The notes under the pieces were generated by a model that worked only from the letters and a program-made list of their open reading frames with translations, searched no databases and was not told the origin of the DNA. Positions 7,115 through 12,264 of a DNA stretch of 12,264 bases are shown here, in pieces. The position numbers and the translations under genes were made by a program. Each line of letters begins with the position of its first letter. Positions within the stretch are counted from its first letter, which is position 1. The DNA comes from JAFGDH01 sp964447525 (GTDB lineage Archaea > Aenigmatarchaeota > Aenigmatarchaeia > QMZP01 > QMZT01): NCBI GenBank assembly GCA_964447525.1, contig CAYUSU010000039.1:1-12264 (forward strand), in the 5' to 3' direction.

Positions 7115-8773
7115 ATGATGATAAAAGGGGAGATAGAAAGGATCACCGGGCCCGTCATAGTGGCAAAGAACATGCTGGGTTCGAGGATGTGGGATGTCGT
7201 AAGGGTCGGCGAATCTTCAATTCTAGGAGAAATTATAAAACTAGTAAACAACCGGGCATTCATAGAGGTATATGAAAATACAAACGGCCTGAAAATAGGT
7301 GAACCGGTAATATCCACTGAAAAACCTTTTTCTGTTGAACTCGGTCCGGGACTCATAGGAAGCATATACGATGGCTTACAGAGACCGCTGGAAATAATAG
7401 AGAAGAAAGAAGGGGAATTCATGGGAAAGGGTATCCGTATTAATTCGATTGACAGGAAAAATAAATGGGATTTCAAACCGCGCGTAAAGAACGGGGATGA
7501 TGTTCACCCGGGTCAAATATTGGGTACAGTGAAAGAAGGGATAATAGAACACAGGATAATGGCTCCTCCTGACATTTCTGGTAAGGTAACACTGATAAAA
7601 GAAGGGAATTTTACTGCCGATCATATTATTTGCAAAATCGGTGATAAAGAATTAACAATGATCCAAGAGTGGGAGGTCAGAAGAATAAGGCCGTACAAAA
7701 GAAAACTTGGATTTATAGAACCGCTGGTGACCGGACAAAGGATCATAGATTCCCTGTTTCCCGTAACCAAGGGGGGTTCGGCTTGTGTTCCGGGTGGTTT
7801 CGGTTCGGGTAAGACCGTTCTCGAAAGCGCCATAACAAAGAATTGTGATTCCGACGTGAACATCATATGCAGAACAGGGGAACGGGGTAACGAAGTGACA
7901 GAAATAATAAACGAAATGAAGGGTTCTGTCGACAGGGAGGATAACCCTCTGATGGAAAAATCGGTTCTCATCGTGAACACTTCCAACATGCCGGTAGTGG
8001 CGAGAGAGACATCAGTTTACACCAGCATCACAATAGGCGAATATTTCAGGGAACAGGGATACAACGTAGTCGTTCTGATAGATTCTACTTCCAGGTGGGC
8101 GGAAGCATTGAGGGAGGTATCAGGAAGGTTAGAAGAGCTTCCCGGGGATGAAGGATACCCAGTATATATGGAAAGCAACATGGGAGAATTCTTCGAAAGG
8201 GCAGGAAGGGTTGACAATCTCAACGGGAACGTGGGATCGCTGACACTGATAGCGTCCGTCTCTCCTCCGGGCGCGGATTTTTCAGAACCGGTAACCCAGT
8301 CTGCCATGCGTTCCTCAAAGGTATTCTGGGCACTTGATCAGAAGCTTTCGTGGAGGAGACATTTTCCGGCGATAGACTGGCTGGTTTCGTACTCCAATTA
8401 TGTTGACGAACTGAAGGAATGGTATGAAAAACAGACAGGCGGGTGGGGAGAATGCAGGAAAAAAATACTCGGTTTCCTGCAGAAAGAATCGGAACTCGAA
8501 AGGATAGCGAAGGTGGTAGGAATCGAAGTTTTACCGGAGAAAGAGAAATTCCTTCTGGAGATAGCAAGGATAATAAGGGAAGACTTTCTCCAACAGGATG
8601 CCTTTGACAAGGTAGACTGTTACACCGGTATCGCAAAACAACACAGCATGTTAAAAAGGATAGTAAAACTACATGAGAATGGGATGAAGGAAATAGAATC
8701 CGGAAAGAAAACGGCAGAGGTACTTGATCAGAAAACGAGGGGCAGGTTTGCGAAAATGAGGAATGAATTATGA
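7115..8773 (+). CDS. atpA: A-type ATP synthase catalytic subunit A
   Basis: This is the nucleotide-hydrolysing or -synthesising subunit of the A3B3 head. The order is: N-terminal beta-barrel (about 1-70); the non-homologous bulge specific to A/V-type A subunits (about 110-190); nucleotide-binding core; and helical C-terminal domain with LQKESEL and DFLQQDAFD. Walker A is GGFGSGKT (227-234) with Lys233. The archaeal family normally reads GPFGSGKT, so Gly228 replaces the usual Pro. The catalytic G-E-R (255-257) and Walker B Asp323 before S-T-S-R-W are intact. At 552 residues it is shorter than the usual 578-592, mainly through trimmed loops, with no sign of a break. Adjacent ATGs at 7115 and 7118 are both usable. 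It overlaps atpB by 4 nt. Confidence 0.97.
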   Translation: MMIKGEIERITGPVIVAKNMLGSRMWDVVRVGESSILGEIIKLVNNRAFIEVYENTNGLKIGEPVISTEKPFSVELGPGLIGSIYDGLQRPLEIIEKKEGEFMGKGIRINSIDRKNKWDFKPRVKNGDDVHPGQILGTVKEGIIEHRIMAPPDISGKVTLIKEGNFTADHIICKIGDKELTMIQEWEVRRIRPYKRKLGFIEPLVTGQRIIDSLFPVTKGGSACVPGGFGSGKTVLESAITKNCDSDVNIICRTGERGNEVTEIINEMKGSVDREDNPLMEKSVLIVNTSNMPVVARETSVYTSITIGEYFREQGYNVVVLIDSTSRWAEALREVSGRLEELPGDEGYPVYMESNMGEFFERAGRVDNLNGNVGSLTLIASVSPPGADFSEPVTQSAMRSSKVFWALDQKLSWRRHFPAIDWLVSYSNYVDELKEWYEKQTGGWGECRKKILGFLQKESELERIAKVVGIEVLPEKEKFLLEIARIIREDFLQQDAFDKVDCYTGIAKQHSMLKRIVKLHENGMKEIESGKKTAEVLDQKTRGRFAKMRNEL

Positions 8774-10143
8774 TAGAATATCAGACTCTTACACAGGTAA
8801 CTGGACCGCTGATATTCCTCGACGGGATAAAGGGAGTCGGTTACGGGGAGATAGTGGAAATCGAGGTGAACGGTGAAAGGCGAAACGGACAGATACTGGA
8901 ACTGAACAGGGACCGGGCGGTTATACAGGTATTCGAAGGGACCAGAGGAATAGATATTGAAAGGACAAAAGTTAGGTTCACCGGAAAAACAATGACACTC
9001 GGAGTCTCGAAGGATATGGTAGGATCATCATTTTCAGGAATGGGTAAATCACTGGACGGACGGATGGTAACAGAGAAAGAAATGGACATACACGGGCTGC
9101 CGATAAATCCGGTTTCAAGACAATACCCGAAGGAGTTTATAGAGACCGGGATATCCGGTATAGATATAATGAATTCCTTGGTGAGGGGGCAAAAACTTCC
9201 GATATTTTCCGGTGTAGGTCTGCCGCATACGGAACTTGCGACACAGATAGCGAAACAGGCAAGAATACCGGGGGAAGAAGATTTCCTGGTCGTATTCGCC
9301 GGGATAGGTGTGGGATACGACGACGTGAGATATTTCAGGAGAGAATTCGAGAAGGCAGGTGCTCTAGAAAGAATAATTCTTTTCATGAACAAAACGACCG
9401 ATCCCACGATCGAACGGTTGGCGACCCCGAAAATCGCTCTCACAACGGCCGAATATTTTGCATGGGAACTCGGATATCATGTACTTGTCGTGATGACGGA
9501 TATGACTTCATACTGCAACGCGTTGAGGGAGGTGTCATCGGCAAAGGAAGAGATACCCAGCAGGAGGGGATATCCTTCATATTTGTATACGGATCTTGCC
9601 GGGATATACGAAAGATCAGGGAGAATTCAGGGGAAGAAGGGATCGATAACCATGATGCCGGTACTGACGATGCCGGAAGATGACATAACACATCCAATAC
9701 CAGATCTTACAGGATACATAACAGAAGGTCAGATTCTTCTTTCAAGAAATATGTTCAGGAAAGGCATAAATCCTCCCATAGACATGTTGTCATCTCTGTC
9801 GAGGCTCATGAATCACGGGGTCGGGAAGGGAATGACGAGGGAAGACCACAAACCCGTCTCCAACCAGTGTTACTCAATTATGGCAGACGTCGAAAAGCTG
9901 CGTGCACTCATATCCGTGATAGGTGAGGAAGGGTTGAGTGAACTGGACAGGAAATACATCGAATGGGCGAACAGGTTCGAGAAAGAATTCATATCACAGG
10001 GAAGGAACGAAAGAAGGAATATGGAAGATTCGCTTGTGAAGGCATGGGAGCTATTGTCAATGTTACCGGAAGAAAGGCTGAAAAAAATAAGTCCGGAAAC
10101 CAGAAAGAAATACGGTTTTTTCAATGATAAAGAAAAGTCCTAA
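8770..10143 (+). CDS. atpB: A-type ATP synthase non-catalytic subunit B
   Basis: The regulatory partner of subunit A, at the standard length (457 residues). As in all B subunits, the P-loop is replaced; here G-V-G-L-P-H (148-153) stands where the family has SGSGLPH. The stretch L-Y-T-D-L-A-G-I-Y-E-R-S-G-R (272-285) and the following H-P-I-P-D-L-T-G-Y-I-T-E-G-Q are diagnostic of V/A-type B subunits. It binds nucleotide without turnover and supplies an arginine to the catalytic interface. The ATG overlaps the atpA stop (ATGA) with GAGG upstream, so the two are likely coupled, which suits a 3:3 complex. The 3' end overlaps atpD by 20 nt in another frame. Confidence 0.97.
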   Translation: MIEYQTLTQVTGPLIFLDGIKGVGYGEIVEIEVNGERRNGQILELNRDRAVIQVFEGTRGIDIERTKVRFTGKTMTLGVSKDMVGSSFSGMGKSLDGRMVTEKEMDIHGLPINPVSRQYPKEFIETGISGIDIMNSLVRGQKLPIFSGVGLPHTELATQIAKQARIPGEEDFLVVFAGIGVGYDDVRYFRREFEKAGALERIILFMNKTTDPTIERLATPKIALTTAEYFAWELGYHVLVVMTDMTSYCNALREVSSAKEEIPSRRGYPSYLYTDLAGIYERSGRIQGKKGSITMMPVLTMPEDDITHPIPDLTGYITEGQILLSRNMFRKGINPPIDMLSSLSRLMNHGVGKGMTREDHKPVSNQCYSIMADVEKLRALISVIGEEGLSELDRKYIEWANRFEKEFISQGRNERRNMEDSLVKAWELLSMLPEERLKKISPETRKKYGFFNDKEKS

Positions 10144-10732
10144 CAGACTGGAACTCATGAAAACCAGAGAAGAGATAGATGTTGCGAATAGGGGGAAGGA
10201 TATATTGCAAGATAAGACGGATTCCCTAATGTCTCTTTTCTTTTCACACGCCAAATCGAGAACTGAAAAAAGGAAGGATCTGGAAGTCCGGATGTCAGAG
10301 GCATTCAAAAAAATGATTCTTCTGGAATCATTGTCCGGTTATGTGAATGTAAGTTTAGGGGCGTCGTCTGTCCCGACCGGAGAAGTGAAGATAGAAGAAC
10401 ATTATATGATGGGTGTGGGGATGCCAAAACTTATATGGGAACCAGCAGCGGGGGAATTTCAGTTTCTTAACGTACCTGTTATTTTTGACGAATTAAAAAA
10501 TGATTTTGATAATATTCTCGAAAATTCGCTCTCGGTAGGTGAGATGGAAAAGGGTATTTCAATACTTTCTGAAGAAATAAAGAAGGGGAGAAGGGTGATA
10601 AATTCCCTTGAAAATTTTATCATACCGGAACTCCGGTCTTCCAGAAAATGGATAGATTTCAGGCTGGAACAAATAGCCAGAGAGGACAGGCTGAGATATA
10701 AAATAATAAAGAAAAAAATTGGTTTATTTTGA
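10124..10732 (+). CDS. atpD: A-type ATP synthase subunit D (central shaft)
   Basis: A 202-residue protein with two long helices at the ends (about 5-70 and 140-200) around a central region containing I-W-E-P-A-A-G-E-F. This is the coiled-coil rotor shaft that turns inside A3B3. The N-terminal S-P-N-R-L-E-L-M-K-T-R-E-E-I matches the family's P-T-R-x-x-L opening, which supports the ATG at 10124 even though it overlaps the atpB stop by 20 nt and has no clear ribosome binding site. Translation probably depends on termination of atpB, fitting a single copy per complex. It is the last operon gene. T-rich TTTATTTT at its end may help stop transcription. Confidence 0.94.
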   Translation: MIKKSPNRLELMKTREEIDVANRGKDILQDKTDSLMSLFFSHAKSRTEKRKDLEVRMSEAFKKMILLESLSGYVNVSLGASSVPTGEVKIEEHYMMGVGMPKLIWEPAAGEFQFLNVPVIFDELKNDFDNILENSLSVGEMEKGISILSEEIKKGRRVINSLENFIIPELRSSRKWIDFRLEQIAREDRLRYKIIKKKIGLF

Positions 10733-10736
10733 AATG

Positions 10737-10765
10737 AAAAAAGAGGGTGGTTAAGAAACCATCCC
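10737..10765 (-). terminator. Hairpin plus T6 terminator of the yip1-family gene
   Basis: On the minus strand, GGGATGGTT, loop TCTT and AACCACCC form an 8-bp stem with one bulged A. Two bases later comes a run of six T. The 5' arm uses the last codons of the yip1-family gene. On the plus strand the run is A, so it favours termination of the minus transcript. Confidence 0.6.
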
Positions 10766-11341
10766 TAAATTCATAATCGGAAGGAACGCCGCCATCAAAA
10801 AGGCAAATATGCTCAGTGCTATAACCCCTGGTATGATTATTGCTATCAATATTGCAAGAACCGCTTTGCCTCCGTTAACTTCCTGGAGCCTCATCAGTCC
10901 CAGACCGCTCAGTACCAGCGCATACATCCCGGCTGCTATGTTTATGAACGGTATCCACCCGAGCAGATAGTAGGGTGTCCCTGCATAAAAAATTGTTTTC
11001 ATTGTTTGCTCCAGACCCTTCCTGGCTCCAAGGACGTAAACCCATAAATGAAGCCAAAGACTCCATAACAGGTTAAATACTATGATTCCGATATAACCCG
11101 TTATTATCATGATCACTAGAAAAACTGGACCAATTTGCATTGGCAACTGTGATGCTAACATCGACGGGACCATTAAATATAGAAGCGTTGTGGTTATCCC
11201 GCTTAACACCGCGACCACTATTGACATTACTAGCATATATTTGAATGCTTCGCCGATCGTCACTTTTTTGACCGAATCGAATGCTTTTGAGGGTTCCTTC
11301 AGAAATTCCATTCCTTTATTGAAATACACACCAAAATCCAT
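10751..11341 (-). CDS. Yip1-family integral membrane protein
   Basis: A 196-residue membrane protein with a short cytosolic N-terminus and about five hydrophobic segments (roughly 34-58, 70-103, 118-148, 158-188, some double). The block F-Y-A-G-T-P-Y-Y-L-L-G-W-I-P-F-I (118-133), preceded by an amphipathic G-A-R-K-G-L-E-Q-T-M-K-T, and a later V-N-G-G-K-A-V-L-A, match the Yip1 domain common in archaea and bacteria. Eukaryotic Yip1 proteins work with Rab GTPases in vesicle traffic; the prokaryotic role is not known and I assign none. The start at 11341 is fixed by AGGTGAT 5 nt upstream. It lies downstream of alpha-NAC on the same strand with its own TATA-like box, and is convergent with the ATPase operon. 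Confidence 0.82.
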   Translation of the reverse strand: MDFGVYFNKGMEFLKEPSKAFDSVKKVTIGEAFKYMLVMSIVVAVLSGITTTLLYLMVPSMLASQLPMQIGPVFLVIMIITGYIGIIVFNLLWSLWLHLWVYVLGARKGLEQTMKTIFYAGTPYYLLGWIPFINIAAGMYALVLSGLGLMRLQEVNGGKAVLAILIAIIIPGVIALSIFAFLMAAFLPIMNLGMVS

Positions 11342-11346
11342 TTGAG

Positions 11347-11353
11347 ATCACCT
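11347..11353 (-). promoter_or_regulatory. Shine-Dalgarno site of the yip1-family gene
   Basis: On the minus strand AGGTGAT stands 5 nt before the ATG, the same sequence and spacing as before atpK and nac. It decides the start at 11341. Confidence 0.8.
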
Positions 11354-11373
11354 TGTATATTTCTTCATTTCGA

Positions 11374-11381
11374 TATTTAAA
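11374..11381 (-). promoter_or_regulatory. TATA box of the yip1-family gene
   Basis: On the minus strand TTTAAATA is a full match to the archaeal TATA consensus (TTTAWATA). It lies 33-40 nt before the ATG, which puts the transcript start near 11352-11355 with a short leader that barely includes the Shine-Dalgarno site. Confidence 0.55.
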
Positions 11382-11418
11382 TTGTTTTGATCCTTTACTC
11401 GATTTTGGAAATGGGTAT

Positions 11419-11742
11419 TCAATCTTTTTTTAGATTTAGTATGGTCTCGGCGAGGTCGTTAGTTTTCTTTAACATCCCCCTGACATCCTCTTCTGAAGCA
11501 CCGGTTTGATCCATTACCATTTCAACATCATCGTCCGAAAATCCTTCTTTCTCCTTTTCGGTTATGTTACCGGTTATCTGGAATGTTTCCTGACCCATCA
11601 TATTGACCTTGGAAACCTCCGGATCTGTTATGACGATCTCACCGTCGGACGTCTTTATTATGACTTCCTCTGCATCTATGTGCGTCATATGCATTCCCAT
11701 CTGTTTCATGGCACGTTCGAGCTGTTTAGGATTTATCTTCAT
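11419..11742 (-). CDS. nac: Nascent polypeptide-associated complex protein (archaeal alpha-NAC)
   Basis: A 107-residue protein in the normal size range for archaeal NAC. It has an N-terminal M-K-x-N-P-K-Q-L-E-R-A-M-K-Q-M-G opening (1-16), a NAC beta-barrel domain (about 20-62) with the signature V-N-M-M-G-Q-E-T-F-Q-I-T-G (46-58), and a C-terminal UBA-like domain (about 68-105) with D-V-E-M-V-M-D-Q-T-G-A-S-E-E-D-V. Archaeal NAC forms homodimers, binds ribosomes and contacts nascent chains; the UBA role is unsettled. AGGTGAT 5 nt upstream fixes the start at 11742. It is divergent from polB and upstream of the yip1-family gene, with a 77-nt gap that holds a promoter-like box. Confidence 0.95.
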   Translation of the reverse strand: MKINPKQLERAMKQMGMHMTHIDAEEVIIKTSDGEIVITDPEVSKVNMMGQETFQITGNITEKEKEGFSDDDVEMVMDQTGASEEDVRGMLKKTNDLAETILNLKKD

Positions 11743-11747
11743 GATAT

Positions 11748-11754
11748 ATCACCT
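11748..11754 (-). promoter_or_regulatory. Shine-Dalgarno site of nac
   Basis: On the minus strand AGGTGAT lies 5 nt before the nac ATG and pairs fully with the archaeal 16S rRNA 3' end. Confidence 0.8.
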
Positions 11755-11777
11755 TAGAAATAAATTGTAAGGAGGTC

Positions 11778-11790
11778 TTTTATATTTTTA
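11778..11790 (-). promoter_or_regulatory. Probable TATA box of nac
   Basis: On the minus strand this reads TAAAAATATAAAA, centred about 41 nt before the nac ATG. Transcription would start near 11758 with a leader of about 16 nt that includes the Shine-Dalgarno site. Read on the plus strand, TTTTATATTTTTA is also TATA-like but about 90 nt from polB. Confidence 0.45.
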
Positions 11791-11827
11791 ATTCGAACCG
11801 ATATGGAGACAAATCTATATTGCAAAG

Positions 11828-11843
11828 GATGTTTCCAAACATC
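11828..11843. repeat. 16-bp near-palindrome between nac and polB
   Basis: GATGTTT and AAACATC are exact reverse complements around a CC centre. The site ends 7 bp before the presumed polB TATA-like element. Its size and compact symmetry suit a dimeric transcription factor better than an RNA hairpin, whose loop would be only 2 nt. The sequence is seen; the operator role is inferred. Confidence 0.55.
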
Positions 11844-11850
11844 TAAATCG

Positions 11851-11863
11851 TTTTAAAATTTAA
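11851..11863 (+). promoter_or_regulatory. TATA-like element of polB
   Basis: TTTTAAAATTTAA begins 28 nt before the polB ATG. No Shine-Dalgarno site lies before that ATG, so a leaderless transcript is likely, as for ahaH and atpA. Confidence 0.45.
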
Positions 11864-11878
11864 TTAACAAATCTCATC

Positions 11879-12264
11879 ATGCTATTCCAGGTTTTGGATG
11901 TTGATTACACCGTAGTCAATGAACTTCCCGTCATACGTGTTTTCGGCAAGGGGGAAGACGGCAAACCGGTATGCGGTTTTTTTGAGGGGAATCCCGAGAG
12001 ATATCTTCCTTATTTTTATGTCGACTCGGAAACTGACATGAATAAAATTCTGGAGGGGGAACCTAACGTGCATAAGACTGAGAAGGTGAAAAGGTTCCTT
12101 CCGATAGGCTACCATAAAGAAAGGAAGGAAGTCTGGAAAATATATCTGAAAAACCCGGTAAAAACGCCGGAAATCCGTGACCGGCTAAAAGCGAAGGGGT
12201 TTGATGTCTACGAAGCCGACATCCCGTTCAAATACAGATTCATGACGGACTTCGGTATCAAGGG
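11879..12264 (+). CDS. polB: DNA polymerase family B, N-terminal fragment (right edge cut)
   Basis: The frame is open from the ATG at 11879 to the window end, giving 128 codons plus 2 bases. The protein begins M-L-F-Q-V-L-D-V-D-Y. It contains V-I-R-V-F-G (18-23), the L-P-Y-F-Y-V strand (43-48), V-W-K-I-Y-L (85-90) and A-D-I-P-F-K-Y-R-F (113-121). These follow the N-terminal domain of archaeal replicative PolB, where the last block reads YDIPFAKRYL in Pyrococcus. This domain holds the uracil read-ahead pocket: Tyr10, Pro44, Tyr45, Ile115 and Phe117 line up with Pyrococcus residues 7, 36, 37, 114 and 116, while Thr96 falls where Val93 is expected. The exonuclease and polymerase domains lie beyond the window. 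Divergent from nac, with no Shine-Dalgarno site. Confidence 0.93.
   Translation, partial: MLFQVLDVDYTVVNELPVIRVFGKGEDGKPVCGFFEGNPERYLPYFYVDSETDMNKILEGEPNVHKTEKVKRFLPIGYHKERKEVWKIYLKNPVKTPEIRDRLKAKGFDVYEADIPFKYRFMTDFGIK

Noticed and set aside
7115..7121. ATGATGA, a C-box-like motif suggesting a C/D guide RNA
   Set aside because: It is the double start codon of atpA; no paired D, C' and D' boxes stand at suitable distances.
8841..9443. 200-codon open frame on the minus strand inside atpB
   Set aside because: It lies wholly opposite a well-conserved gene, has no recognisable domain and no start signals, and is explained by the codon use of atpB.
11506..11757. 83-codon plus-strand frame opposite nac
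   Set aside because: It mirrors the conserved NAC gene, which has a proper ribosome binding site and family motifs.
11882..12115. 77-codon minus-strand frame at the right end
   Set aside because: It is the shadow of the N-terminus of DNA polymerase B, which runs off the window on the plus strand.
1..12264. CRISPR arrays, tRNA or rRNA genes, insertion sequences, phage genes
   Set aside because: I looked for regular spaced repeats, cloverleaf-like segments, and transposase or integrase motifs and saw none; nearly all bases are in housekeeping genes.

Overview
The window is a piece of an archaeal chromosome. Four things point to archaea: a full A-type (archaeal) ATP synthase operon in the order H-I-K-E-C-F-A-B-D, an Stt3/AglB-type oligosaccharyltransferase, a single archaeal alpha-NAC protein, and the N-terminus of a family B DNA polymerase of the archaeal type. 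Ribosome binding sites reading AGGTGAT, TATA-like boxes, and heavy use of ATA, AGA and AGG codons fit this. I cannot place it to a phylum from one window; a euryarchaeal or DPANN-like lineage are both possible.

Layout. Positions 1-1656 (+) hold the C-terminal part of the oligosaccharyltransferase AglB, which runs off the left edge. Tail to tail with it, one base away, lies a GlcNAc-1-phosphate transferase of the Alg7/AglH/MraY superfamily (1658-2668, -). These would catalyse the last and the first membrane steps of N-glycosylation. A 56-bp divergent spacer (2669-2724) with an 8+8 bp inverted repeat separates this pair from the ATP synthase operon (2725-10732, +). The operon is compact, with 4-20 nt overlaps or gaps of about 10 nt, except for an 85-bp gap before atpI and a 38-bp gap before atpA. 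Both gaps carry possible extra promoters.

Convergent with the operon, and ending at what looks like a hairpin/T-tract terminator, is a Yip1-family membrane protein (10751-11341, -). Upstream of it on the same strand is alpha-NAC (11419-11742, -). A 136-bp divergent spacer with a 16-bp near-palindrome precedes the start of DNA polymerase B (11879 to the right edge, +).

How the genes work together. Subunits I and K form the ion-translocating membrane part; H and E form the peripheral stalks; C, D and F form the central shaft; and A3B3 is the catalytic head. The c subunit keeps the Gln and Glu-Thr-Gln side chains that bind Na+ in studied A/V-type rings. The other genes are housekeeping functions in glycosylation, membrane organisation, nascent-chain handling and replication.

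I see no mobile element, CRISPR array, tRNA or rRNA, and no clearly undescribed system. The points worth a second look are the three intergenic inverted repeats, the possible internal promoters of the ATPase operon, and single-residue departures in conserved motifs of AtpA and PolB.
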